From Paraglaciecola arctica BSs20135 (GTDB taxonomy: Bacteria; Pseudomonadota; Gammaproteobacteria; Enterobacterales; Alteromonadaceae): a stretch of 64,000 bases of DNA. The notes under the pieces are model-generated. The model was not told the DNA's origin. It did not search any database and saw only the letters and a list, made by a program, of their open reading frames with translations. This document shows, piece by piece, positions 39,430 to 48,792 of this stretch (positions are counted from its first letter, which is position 1; each line of letters starts with the position of its first letter). Location of the stretch: assembly GCF_000314995.1 (NCBI RefSeq), contig NZ_BAEO01000072.1, positions 1 through 64,000 of the forward strand, read 5' to 3'. Made by a program: the position numbers and the translations under genes.

Positions 39430-41124
39430 ATGAATTATGCACGTTTTTTTACCTACTTTTGGCTAAGTATTTTTTTGTTCTCATGCTCTTGGCAGGGGAA
39501 TAATCCGGTTACTAGTGATGTCGTTATTAAAGTGTCTGATTATAATGTTATTGCTGGCGTGGAGGATGTTACCCAACCTCTCAGAAATGCAATTAGCGCG
39601 GCCAAAAAGCGTAATGCTAACAAGCTAGTTTTTGAGCCAGGTATATATCATTTTAAATCGGCCACTGCGATGGCAGACTATGATTTATTGATGTCATCTA
39701 AGTTGCATTTTGATACTCCTTGGGGCTTAGGCGCTGAAGGTTATAACAAATCAATTTCCTTTAATGAGCTGAATAATTTAACCATAGATGGTCAAGGTTC
39801 AACCCTTGTTTTTCATGGTTTGACACAGGCAATCGAACTGATATCTAGCCATAACATCACCCTAAAAAACTTTACAATAAAATGGCAGAGGCCTCTCTTT
39901 TCTATTGGCACAGTATTGATTGCTGACGGCAATACTGTATCGGTCGAATTTGATGAAATATTCCCAGTGGTGGGTGGTGAACCCGTTTGGGCGTATATGG
40001 ATTATAATCCGCAAACAAAAAAATTAGGCGTTTTTGACGATTGGCGTATTAAAGAGCCAATGACATTTGTTTCACCACAAGTATTATCATTTAAAAGCGA
40101 TAGAAAGTTACCTGTAGGCCATCGTTTAATTGTTAGGCATGTGGGTAATTATCGCCCAGCCATACACCTTGTTAATACCCAAAATATCCATTTCGAAAAT
40201 GTCACCATTTTGTCGGCTCCTGGCATGGGGGTCATTGGTCACAATTGTCATAATGTCAGTTTTAACAAATTGAGTGTTAAGCCTGAAAAAGATCACCTAA
40301 TGTCGACTAATACCGATGCCACTCACTTTATTAGTTGTACTGGTGAAATATCGATAAAAAATAGTTACTTTGAAGGAATGGGCGACGATGCAACCAATGT
40401 GCATGGCTTTTATCTGTCAATTAAAAAGATAATTGATCAGCATAATATTGTGACGTATCTGGAAGCTAACACTCAAGACCATTTAGTTGATATCCCTGCT
40501 GTTGGTGACAAAATGGAATATATAAACCGCAGTAATCTGTCGATTATTGGTGGAAATATTATCAAAAAAGTCACAGCTCATGAAAATAGAGAAATATCTA
40601 TTGAATTTAGCGAGCCCTTACCTAAGGGATTTTTAGCAAACAACTTACTTGCTAATGCAACTAAAACGGCAAGCTTACATTTTGCCAATAATACGGTTAA
40701 AAATATTAGAGCTCGCGGTATTTTGTTTCAATCTAGGGGGGCATTAATTGAAAATAATACATTTGATTCAACAACTGGCACAGGCATTCTAATCGATACT
40801 GCAACAGGCTGGATGGAATCAATAGGCACACAAGATGTCATCATCAGAAATAACGTCATTAAGTCTAGTGGTTATGGCGATGGTACTTATAGGAATGCAT
40901 CAGGTATCGCAGTGCTAACCGAGTCTAATCAATCGATATCGGGTGTTCATAAAAATCTCACAATAGAAGGTAACCGAATTGAGGGCGTGGGTAATCGAGG
41001 AATATATGTCTGCTGTTCGGATAATGTGCAAATTAAAAATAATGTCATTAACAACTCAAAGCCTAAAATTTTCACCGAAAATACGACTAACCTGACACTT
41101 ATTAATAATACAGGTAATGATTAG
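39430..41124 (+). CDS. GH110-like alpha-galactosidase, right-handed beta-helix lipoprotein
   Basis: 564-aa exported protein. The N terminus (FFTYFWLSIFLFSC) has a lipobox-like LFSC, so it is probably a lipoprotein. The body is a parallel beta-helix with repeated N-rich turns (LNNLTIDGQGSTLVF, SHNITLKNFTIKW, VIIRNNVIKSSGYGD, NVQIKNNVINNS). The GGEPVWAYMDYNPQTKK segment and the SYFEGMGDDATNVHG acidic cluster match the GH110 family, whose members remove terminal alpha-1,3-linked galactose. I chose the ATG at 39430; the frame opens 14 codons upstream. A polysaccharide-lyase-type beta-helix is the alternative. Confidence 0.72.
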   Translation: MNYARFFTYFWLSIFLFSCSWQGNNPVTSDVVIKVSDYNVIAGVEDVTQPLRNAISAAKKRNANKLVFEPGIYHFKSATAMADYDLLMSSKLHFDTPWGLGAEGYNKSISFNELNNLTIDGQGSTLVFHGLTQAIELISSHNITLKNFTIKWQRPLFSIGTVLIADGNTVSVEFDEIFPVVGGEPVWAYMDYNPQTKKLGVFDDWRIKEPMTFVSPQVLSFKSDRKLPVGHRLIVRHVGNYRPAIHLVNTQNIHFENVTILSAPGMGVIGHNCHNVSFNKLSVKPEKDHLMSTNTDATHFISCTGEISIKNSYFEGMGDDATNVHGFYLSIKKIIDQHNIVTYLEANTQDHLVDIPAVGDKMEYINRSNLSIIGGNIIKKVTAHENREISIEFSEPLPKGFLANNLLANATKTASLHFANNTVKNIRARGILFQSRGALIENNTFDSTTGTGILIDTATGWMESIGTQDVIIRNNVIKSSGYGDGTYRNASGIAVLTESNQSISGVHKNLTIEGNRIEGVGNRGIYVCCSDNVQIKNNVINNSKPKIFTENTTNLTLINNTGND

Positions 41125-41142
41125 ACTTCAAGATGACATTTC

Positions 41143-41186
41143 AAATTCTGCTCAACTTTGTATCGACGCAAAGTTGAGCAGAATTT
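41143..41186. terminator. Strong hairpin between GH110 and GH3 genes
   Basis: An 18-bp perfect stem, AAATTCTGCTCAACTTTG paired with CAAAGTTGAGCAGAATTT, has an 8-base loop. It lies between convergent genes and probably ends both transcripts, although the T-runs are only three bases long and lie in the stem itself. Confidence 0.75.
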
Positions 41187-41193
41187 ACAGATC

Positions 41194-43740
41194 CTAATTA
41201 ATTGTAATTTTGTTAGTTAACCTCAAATCTCTTGATGAAGATCCAACCACAATTGAAAAAGTACCCGGTTCAACAATCCATTTTTTTCTTTGTGCATGAA
41301 AGTAGCTAAAGGCTTCTTTGTTTAAAGTCCATTCCACAACCTTAGATTCATTCGGCGCTAATGTGACTTTGTTAAAGGCTTTTAATTCATTAATTGGACG
41401 AGGCAACTCACTTTTATGATCATGCACATAAAGTTGTACAACTTCTTTTCCTACAACAGTACCCGTATTTTTAATCTCCACACTCACCTTGTATGATTGA
41501 TTCGTCACCTTTTGCACAGAAAAATTGGCATAGGAAAAATCCGTATAGGATAAGCCATGACCAAAGGGATAAAACAGGTCGATATTATTTTTATCTAAAT
41601 AGCGATAACCTACAAAAATACCTTCATCGTAACGGGCTTTTAAATCTGGCGTTTTATAGCCAATAAAGGCAGGAGAATGGGACTCTTGCTGTATAAATGA
41701 AAAGGGCAGCTTGCCAGAAGGATTAACCTCACCAAATAAGACCTTTGCAATGGCATTGCCACCTTCTTGTCCTGGATACCATGCTTGAACAATCGCAGAA
41801 ACCTTATTATGCCATGTATTCATGGAGACAGAGGTACCGGTTTCTAATACAACTATGGTATTTGGATTTACCGCACTGATGGTCTTAATTAATTTGTCTT
41901 GGTTGGGTAAATCCAGTGTTTCTCTGTCATTACCTTCACCTTCATGGCGATTAGATAAACCTGCAAAAATAATAGTAATATCGGCTTCTTTAGCTGCCGC
42001 TATCGCTTCATCCATTAAGTTTTGCCCTGGAATAGTCCAGCCAAGTTTAACCCCTGACTCCCATGAGTACTGAAAATATTCTATTTTAATATCATATGAT
42101 TGCTCAGCATTGAGTGAGATCACACCATCATGTACTTTTTGTTTACCTTGATGGGCTTTCTTATCGATGATCAATTTATTATCGATATACAACCGAGCGC
42201 CATTGGGATGCATCAAGGTAAAAGTATAATCTCCCGATTTAGGCGGATGTATTTGACCACTCCATTGAATAGAAAAGTGATTGTTATCATCAGGGGCATG
42301 TAATGCTGAATGTGGTGCGCTGTAAGACCAAAAAAAGCTAATGTGCTGATCTGTTCTGGTCATCACTGGCTCACCGCTTAAATCGGTGCTAGTAAAATAT
42401 TCACCAAGTAAGCCTTGCTCTGTTTTAGCACCCGTTTTGCCATCAATCGTGTGGGACAAATATTGGCTGCTGATCGGCAAAATATCATCAGCGATTGCTG
42501 TACCAGCAGCAACAATAAGTTCAATGTCATCACCAACAAGTTGTTGAATGCCCTCAAAGGGGGAAACACTGTAGGTGGGAACCACCATAGAACTACCACC
42601 CGCCCCTGTTACTGCTTCAATAGCATTAGGACCGATTAAGGCTATTTTTTTTATGGTTTTTTTATTTAACGGTAAAATGTTTTTGTCATTTTTTAGTAAC
42701 ACAATGCTTTGTTCTGACACTTCCCTAGCAAGGTCTTTATGAGATTGTTTATCAATAACACTAGGGTCTTTATGTAATGACGAGTCAAAGATACCAGCGG
42801 TCATACGAGCGCTGAAAATACGGCGAATTTTTTCGTTAATAACCTCTTCAGATACTTGCCCGTTTTTAACGGCATTTAATAGTTTGTCACCGTAATATTC
42901 GCCAAATGGCATTTCTAGATCTAATCCGGCGTTTGCTGTGGCTACTGTGCTTTTTACTGCCGCCCAGTCAGAAACAACATAACCTTCAAAACCCCACTCG
43001 TCTTTAAGTACTTGGTTAAGTAAAAAGTTGTTTTCACTTGAGTAAGTACCATTAACTATGTTGTAAGCGGTCATCACAGTTTGTGATTTACCTTTTTGCA
43101 CGGCAGCTTTAAAAGCGGGAAAATAAATCTCACGTAATGCTCTTTCACTGACTTGTACGTCAATAGTACTGCGATTCCATTCTTGATTATTAACGGCAAA
43201 ATGTTTCGCCGCAGCCAATACTTTGTTGGATTGTAAGCCTTGTATATATGCAGCGGCTAATTCTCCCGCTAGAAAGGGGTCTTCACCGTAACTTTCAAAA
43301 TTACGACCTCCTAGAGGATGGCGATGAATATTGATTGCAGGGCCAAGCATGTAAGTTATTCCCTTTGATTCAGCTTCTTGCCCAATCACTTTACCGATCC
43401 GCTCAAGCAGTTCAGGATCCCAACTGGCAGCCATAGATACAGGGGCCGGAAATGCCGTAGCATTACCTTTTCTAACACCCGCAGGGCCATCAGCCATGCT
43501 CACTGCGGGTATGCCTAATCGAGTATTTGCTCTAGTGTCAAAACCAATGCCACTAAGTTGCTCGATTTTTTCTGCTAATGTCATTTTCGAGATTAAATCA
43601 GCTACTCTTACATTTACTGGTAATGATATATCTTGGTAACTGTTTTTATCTGTCGTTTTGCTAACAGTAGATCCTGATGTCAGCATGACACCCGCTGTAA
43701 AAACAAGTTTTATGAAGTTAAATTTTCTAAAAGTAGACAT
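41194..43740 (-). CDS. Exported GH3 beta-glucosidase with PA14 insert
   Basis: 848-aa glycoside hydrolase family 3 enzyme. A signal peptide precedes the (beta/alpha)8 domain, in which KHFAVNNQE and the nucleophile Asp258 (VVSDWAAV) are clear. An alpha/beta sandwich follows (IALIGPNA). A PA14 domain (about 410-560, LLGEYFTSTDLSGEPV to GVKLGWTIPG) is inserted in the second domain, as in some plant- and yeast-type beta-glucosidases. A fibronectin-III-like domain ends the protein. PA14 inserts usually narrow substrate length. Terminal beta-linked glucose, or another beta-sugar, is the likely target. It is last in the minus-strand group with GH65. Confidence 0.92.
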   Translation of the reverse strand: MSTFRKFNFIKLVFTAGVMLTSGSTVSKTTDKNSYQDISLPVNVRVADLISKMTLAEKIEQLSGIGFDTRANTRLGIPAVSMADGPAGVRKGNATAFPAPVSMAASWDPELLERIGKVIGQEAESKGITYMLGPAINIHRHPLGGRNFESYGEDPFLAGELAAAYIQGLQSNKVLAAAKHFAVNNQEWNRSTIDVQVSERALREIYFPAFKAAVQKGKSQTVMTAYNIVNGTYSSENNFLLNQVLKDEWGFEGYVVSDWAAVKSTVATANAGLDLEMPFGEYYGDKLLNAVKNGQVSEEVINEKIRRIFSARMTAGIFDSSLHKDPSVIDKQSHKDLAREVSEQSIVLLKNDKNILPLNKKTIKKIALIGPNAIEAVTGAGGSSMVVPTYSVSPFEGIQQLVGDDIELIVAAGTAIADDILPISSQYLSHTIDGKTGAKTEQGLLGEYFTSTDLSGEPVMTRTDQHISFFWSYSAPHSALHAPDDNNHFSIQWSGQIHPPKSGDYTFTLMHPNGARLYIDNKLIIDKKAHQGKQKVHDGVISLNAEQSYDIKIEYFQYSWESGVKLGWTIPGQNLMDEAIAAAKEADITIIFAGLSNRHEGEGNDRETLDLPNQDKLIKTISAVNPNTIVVLETGTSVSMNTWHNKVSAIVQAWYPGQEGGNAIAKVLFGEVNPSGKLPFSFIQQESHSPAFIGYKTPDLKARYDEGIFVGYRYLDKNNIDLFYPFGHGLSYTDFSYANFSVQKVTNQSYKVSVEIKNTGTVVGKEVVQLYVHDHKSELPRPINELKAFNKVTLAPNESKVVEWTLNKEAFSYFHAQRKKWIVEPGTFSIVVGSSSRDLRLTNKITIN

Positions 43741-43790
43741 GTAAATGATTCACTATTATTGGTTATTATCTATTGGTAAATACCGATTGA

Positions 43791-45815
43791 TTATTTAACT
43801 TCAATGGTTTGCTTATTTGCGCCAACACCTTTAATTGTCAGCTTTTTCCAATGTTTAGGTAGTTGCGGTGTTTTTTGTATCAAACCTGACTCAGTTATTT
43901 CTAGTCCAGCAAAGCCAGTTAAAACAGCTTGCAGCATGCCTCCAGCAGCGGTTGCAAAGTAAGGATTGTTATCAAAAGCGCCTTCTGCTAATACACCAAA
44001 GGGAGGACGTTTATTTGGCTGATAAGCTTGTTGAAACAAACGCCAAGCTTTTTCTTTCTGCCCTAATTTAGACGCAATAATGGATAAAATAGAGTGGGTC
44101 ATCGCCGGGCCACTTTCATCAAAACGTGGCGTGTAATAATTAAGATCTTGTTCAATAATTTTTTTGTCGGTGATAAGTCCTAATGGAAACGTTAATAAGT
44201 TAGCATCGGCTTGTTTAACAATACGCCCATCATAGGTGGTGTATTCTTTAGTGGTACCATCTGCAAATTTTTCGATAACAATGTTACTCGCTACTTTTTC
44301 CCAGATAGGTTTAGGTTTTAATCCCAATTTTTTAGCGGCAGAAATTGCATGTTGTAATACTGAAATGGCAGCACCATTAGTAAAAGCATTGTTATCAATG
44401 TTTTCAGCGTATTCATCTGCACCAACCACATTGTTAATGTTATAACTACCGTTTTGATTTTCTGTGACGCGACTTACCCAAAAATCAGCCACTTCACTTA
44501 ACATTGGATAGGCGCGTTCAGACAGCCATTGTTGGTCTTGAGTAACGAGATAATAATTCCAAAAAGCAATACCAATAACTGCGGTAATGTGATGCTCAAA
44601 CGGGCCCGTTAATGCCCAAATAGGTGTTGACTCTTGGCCTAAATTATCCGATTCCCATGGGAACATTGCACCATCAAAGCCATGAGCCTTAGCATTGGTT
44701 TGTGCGGCTAACAGGCGATTAAATCGGTACTCAAGTGCTGAGCGAGCCAATTCTGGCTGTAACATCATAAGAGGCGGTAACATCCATAACTCACTATCCC
44801 AAAAGATATGCCCATAGTAGTCAATGTTCGAAAGACCCATAGGAGGCAGACTATAATCGGTGCCAGCACGTATATAAGAATATAAGTTGAATAAAGCGAA
44901 GCGAATATCTCTTTGGGCCTCTATGTCCCCCAATATTTCTATGTCACCTTGCCACAGTTTCAACCATGCTTTTTCATGGCCAGCTATGAGTTGCTCTTTT
45001 CCTGCAAGGCCTGCAAAAATACTTAACCTTTCAGCTTCGTTAGTGGGATCTTGATAGTGCTCAGAGGAGGTAATAGCGCTAATAATCGAAAATCCATAGG
45101 TTTGGCCTTTTTTTAGGCTGATTGTAAACTCTGAACGATTATTACCTTTGGCAACGTTATGGTTACTAATAACTGGGGCGTCACCATCAAATGTATAAGT
45201 ATTTGCCGCAGAAATGGTGGTGCGCCCAGATGGAGAAGTCGCTTCTGATACGAGTAAAGGTATTTTGACATGATCTCGTTTATACACTTTGAAGCTATCA
45301 CCTGTTGGGGTTAATTCTTTAGGTGTTTTTATGGAATTTCTAACAATGACATCGACATCGTCAGTAGCAATGATTTGATATGTTTGCAAAATATTATGCG
45401 GCAGATGACGCAATACATATAGTTGATGTTTAACATTCACTTTATTAAATGAAAAATCGGTGGTGATCATCCCTTTTTGCATGTCGAGTTGCTGTTGCCA
45501 CTGCTGTATTTTTTTGCTGCGAGTTAATTGTTGGTTATCAATAATCAAGTCGACACTTAAAGGCTCAAGTGCAGGTAAAAAACTAGGGACATTATCAGTG
45601 CCATATTTATCAAACACTCCATTAAGTAAAATTTGCTCTTTATTTAATGGTGACGAAGAGGTTCTAACGCCGATCATGCCATTAGCAAGCGTTGGCGCCA
45701 TATAGTCTTTTTGAGTGTCAGCGGTTAACACCCACGGATTTTGTGTGTTAGAAGCGACAGCATACGAAGACAAAAAGATTAATAACAAAAGGGTTAATCG
45801 TGTGGGATATTTCAT
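43791..45815 (-). CDS. Exported GH65 alpha-glucosidase, PGGHG/kojibiose-hydrolase-like
   Basis: 674-aa (alpha/alpha)6-barrel enzyme with a signal peptide (LLLLIFLSSYAVAS). Residues GHIFWDSELWMLPPLMMLQP, GFDGAMFPWESD, the general-acid segment VGADEYAENIDNNAFTNG and GRIVKQADANLLTFPLG line up with GH65 hydrolases, and especially with human protein-glucosylgalactosylhydroxylysine glucosidase, which removes Glc from Glc-alpha-1,2-Gal-hydroxylysine; bacterial relatives hydrolyse kojibiose. As a hydrolase it should lack a phosphate pocket, which I could not verify. It follows the TonB receptor gene beyond a terminator and precedes GH3. Confidence 0.88.
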   Translation of the reverse strand: MKYPTRLTLLLLIFLSSYAVASNTQNPWVLTADTQKDYMAPTLANGMIGVRTSSSPLNKEQILLNGVFDKYGTDNVPSFLPALEPLSVDLIIDNQQLTRSKKIQQWQQQLDMQKGMITTDFSFNKVNVKHQLYVLRHLPHNILQTYQIIATDDVDVIVRNSIKTPKELTPTGDSFKVYKRDHVKIPLLVSEATSPSGRTTISAANTYTFDGDAPVISNHNVAKGNNRSEFTISLKKGQTYGFSIISAITSSEHYQDPTNEAERLSIFAGLAGKEQLIAGHEKAWLKLWQGDIEILGDIEAQRDIRFALFNLYSYIRAGTDYSLPPMGLSNIDYYGHIFWDSELWMLPPLMMLQPELARSALEYRFNRLLAAQTNAKAHGFDGAMFPWESDNLGQESTPIWALTGPFEHHITAVIGIAFWNYYLVTQDQQWLSERAYPMLSEVADFWVSRVTENQNGSYNINNVVGADEYAENIDNNAFTNGAAISVLQHAISAAKKLGLKPKPIWEKVASNIVIEKFADGTTKEYTTYDGRIVKQADANLLTFPLGLITDKKIIEQDLNYYTPRFDESGPAMTHSILSIIASKLGQKEKAWRLFQQAYQPNKRPPFGVLAEGAFDNNPYFATAAGGMLQAVLTGFAGLEITESGLIQKTPQLPKHWKKLTIKGVGANKQTIEVK

Positions 45816-45838
45816 GAAATACTCTTATTTTAAAATTA

Positions 45839-45864
45839 AAAAGAGAGCAAAAATGCTCTCTTTT
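45839..45864 (-). terminator. Terminator after the TonB receptor gene
   Basis: AAAAGAGAGCA-aaaa-TGCTCTCTTTT forms a perfect 11-bp stem with T-runs on both strands, between the TonB receptor stop and the GH65 start. Confidence 0.88.
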
Positions 45865-45905
45865 ATTTTTACATTAAAGTAAATAAAACTTACTTTATTC
45901 TCAAT

Positions 45906-48614
45906 TTAGAAAACAGCTCTAATACCAAGTGAGTAACGTGGACCAGTTTCGGTTACCGTTAATGTTTGATTGGTAAATTCAGCATTCTTTATATAAAGCT
46001 CATTAGTGACGTTAATCCCTTCGAAGAAAACGGTGAGAGCGTCATTAATATCATAACTAGCACTAACATCTATTTGATGATAATCCTCTACATAATGTGC
46101 ATCGCGATTAGATCTAGGTTTGGCTTGCATGAAACGATCACGATTGTTGTAAGCTACACGAAATTGAATTTGATCTTTTTCATAAAATATAATCAAGTTT
46201 TGCGAGTCGCCCAGACCGATTAGCGGTAATACTCTACCCTCTTCATCAGCCGCAGCTTCACTATCAGTAAATGTCATGTTTGCAATAACACCTAAACCGT
46301 CAAAAGGTCCAGGCAAACTGGTAAACATATGTTGTACCGCTAATTCAAGACCATCAATTTTAGTGCTGTTTGTATTAACACTACGAGTGATTTTGAAATC
46401 ATATGTACCAGTAGGTACTGTTATTTGTTCAATAACGTCTTCAGTTGAAAGATAACCATCAACATCTTTCTTAAATCCTGAGATAGAAGCATAGCTGCCT
46501 TCATCATAATAATATTCTAATGAAAGATCTAAATTGGTAGATTCATAAGGCGATAGTTTAGGGTTACTTCCAGATCCTCGTAAGTCGTCAATTTTACCAC
46601 CGTCATAACTGGTTATTGGGGATAACTCACTAAGGTCAGGTCTTGTTAAGCTTTTTGAGTAGCCAAAACGAGCAACCATATCTTCAGTTATATTTAGCCT
46701 TGCATTAATACTTGGTAGAAAATCTTTATAGCTATGCTCAACATTAACGGGTAAGTAATCCTCTGATTTAACGGCAATCACTTCATTAGGTTGTTGTTGT
46801 GACTCAATAAGGTTTGTAAGCCAAATTTGCTTACCTTCTGAGGTACTGGTTGTTTCAACATAACGAGCACCAGCAGTAACAGCCCAATCCATATCACTTA
46901 TAGCGCCTTCAAAATGAAAGTTCGCATAAATCGCTTTAAGAGACTCATTAACTTCATATGCCGATGCTGAATCCACTATGTTATGACCACCTTTAGCATA
47001 TAATGCTCGAACAGCTTCAGGATCGTCTAATTGGTTAATTGCAGTGTCAGTAGCTAACCATGCTAATAAGTCATCGGAGTTAAATGTGGGCCAATTCTGT
47101 GTAGGGTTACCCGAGCCGCCTGATAAGAAACCGTCTGAATCATAGTTAGTAAATAATGACGAAGGCAAGAATATTTTAGAACTGTTATCACCATAGATCC
47201 AAGGTAAAGAACCCGGAGTTTCGGCAAAAGTATCGCTTAATGTTCTATCTGAATAAAAAGCACCAAAGTCCATAGCAACTAATGGTCCAGCATCAAGAAT
47301 ATAGTTCGCATCAACTTTTGCTTCTAGTACTTCATCTTTAATACGATTACCCTGCAAGTTTGCCCAACCAGCATAAAGTTGATCACCTTCTTTAAAAGGT
47401 TCAAAAGTCATGGTAGGTAATAAATCGCCTGATGATCTATCATAGCTATAATTACCAACCTTTCCTGCTACAGTATCTGACCATCCTTTTTTAGGATCGG
47501 CTTCTGCTTCAGAATAGCTAATATCACCAACCACACTGAATCGATCAGTTACGTCCCATTCTAGGTTAAATCCATAAGCTTTTAATTCATTGGTACTGTC
47601 AGATTGACGCACTAATGAATCAGTTGCATGACCCGTAACATCTAGCTTTTCAACCGTACCGTTACTGTCAATTGAAAGGTTGCTAATGTTATCATCTGTA
47701 AACCAATGAGCTAATACATCTTGACGGTATTTCACGTCATATTTAGAGTAAAGCGCATCAGCCGTTAATGTTATGTTTTCTGCAGGTTTATACTGCAATA
47801 CCAGTGTACCACCGGTGCGATCACGTTCTTCAGTTTGTGCTATTTGGTCGTAATTTCTTGGTACATAGAGTTGTGTGCCTTCATGGCCAACAACTTCATT
47901 AGTTTTACGATAATACGCAGTATTGGCTTCATCATATCGGCTTTCTCTTGAGCTGCTTGAGAATGAAAATAACACACCAAATTTATCATCATCAAAAGTA
48001 TTGCTGAATAAACCAGAGAACTGAGGTTTTGTTTTGCCGGTCATTGAATCATATTGACCTTTAACGCTACCTATAGCTTTAAAGCCAGGAATATCGAATG
48101 GGCTTAATGACGTGATATTTACCGTTGCGCCAATCGCGCCTTCTTGTAAGGCTGAAGATTGTGTTTTATGAACTTCTGCGCCGCTAATTAATTCAGATGC
48201 AAATATATCAAAACTAAACGCACGGCCACCACTGGTGGTAGCTAACGTACGGTTATTGAATAACACAGAGTTAAATTCTGGCCCCATACCACGAACCGTA
48301 ATGAGTTGACCTTCGCCACCCACACGGTCGATTGAAACACCTGTAATACGTTGTAAAGATTCGGCAACGTTTTGATCGGGAAATTTACCTATGTCTTCGG
48401 CAGTGATAACATCAACTACGTTACCGGCACTTTGTTTGATAGCTCGTGAATTAATTAAACTTGAACGGATACCGCTTACATTGATGACTTCAACGTCATC
48501 ATCCGCATTTTGACCGTCAACTTCCTCTGCAGCTAATGCGTATGAGCTTATTCCTAAACTTATCATTAAGGCCGCTGATAAATGGCTCAATTTGAATATT
48601 TTACCTGGCTTCAT
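45906..48614 (-). CDS. TonB-dependent outer-membrane receptor (TIGR01782 type)
   Basis: 902-aa outer-membrane transporter. A signal peptide ends at YALAAEE. The plug domain (about 40-170) has VINVSGIRSSLINS, ITAEDIGKFPDQNVAESLQRI and RGMGPEFNSVLFNNR, the hallmarks of the Xanthomonas/Caulobacter carbohydrate-uptake subgroup. The beta-barrel ends YSLGIRAVF with a terminal Phe. I chose the ATG at 48614 because AGAGGA is correctly placed and a signal peptide follows; the frame runs 40 codons further upstream without support. It probably imports oligosaccharides freed by the adjacent hydrolases. No TonB box was defined. Confidence 0.94.
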   Translation of the reverse strand: MKPGKIFKLSHLSAALMISLGISSYALAAEEVDGQNADDDVEVINVSGIRSSLINSRAIKQSAGNVVDVITAEDIGKFPDQNVAESLQRITGVSIDRVGGEGQLITVRGMGPEFNSVLFNNRTLATTSGGRAFSFDIFASELISGAEVHKTQSSALQEGAIGATVNITSLSPFDIPGFKAIGSVKGQYDSMTGKTKPQFSGLFSNTFDDDKFGVLFSFSSSSRESRYDEANTAYYRKTNEVVGHEGTQLYVPRNYDQIAQTEERDRTGGTLVLQYKPAENITLTADALYSKYDVKYRQDVLAHWFTDDNISNLSIDSNGTVEKLDVTGHATDSLVRQSDSTNELKAYGFNLEWDVTDRFSVVGDISYSEAEADPKKGWSDTVAGKVGNYSYDRSSGDLLPTMTFEPFKEGDQLYAGWANLQGNRIKDEVLEAKVDANYILDAGPLVAMDFGAFYSDRTLSDTFAETPGSLPWIYGDNSSKIFLPSSLFTNYDSDGFLSGGSGNPTQNWPTFNSDDLLAWLATDTAINQLDDPEAVRALYAKGGHNIVDSASAYEVNESLKAIYANFHFEGAISDMDWAVTAGARYVETTSTSEGKQIWLTNLIESQQQPNEVIAVKSEDYLPVNVEHSYKDFLPSINARLNITEDMVARFGYSKSLTRPDLSELSPITSYDGGKIDDLRGSGSNPKLSPYESTNLDLSLEYYYDEGSYASISGFKKDVDGYLSTEDVIEQITVPTGTYDFKITRSVNTNSTKIDGLELAVQHMFTSLPGPFDGLGVIANMTFTDSEAAADEEGRVLPLIGLGDSQNLIIFYEKDQIQFRVAYNNRDRFMQAKPRSNRDAHYVEDYHQIDVSASYDINDALTVFFEGINVTNELYIKNAEFTNQTLTVTETGPRYSLGIRAVF

Positions 48615-48703
48615 GTTGTGTCCTCTGAGATTTTTTTTATTAGGGTTTGTAAATATATTAAGCGTGTAAACTAAGATATTATTTATAATACAATTAAGAG
48701 TAG

Positions 48704-48720
48704 TATTTATAATATAAATA
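48704..48720 (-). promoter_or_regulatory. CAZyme-locus palindrome 2 (upstream of the TonB receptor)
   Basis: TATTTATATTATAAATA on the minus strand is a perfect 17-bp palindrome (8-bp arms around one base). It lies 89 bp upstream of the receptor start; a similar half-matched site (ATATTATTTATAATAC) is at about 48677. It served as the reference for the other four sites. Confidence 0.55.
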
Positions 48721-48792
48721 GAAATAATATTCAAATGATTTATTAAGGATTTGTTATTTTTTATGTTTGCTGTTGTTAAAACCCACTTTTAT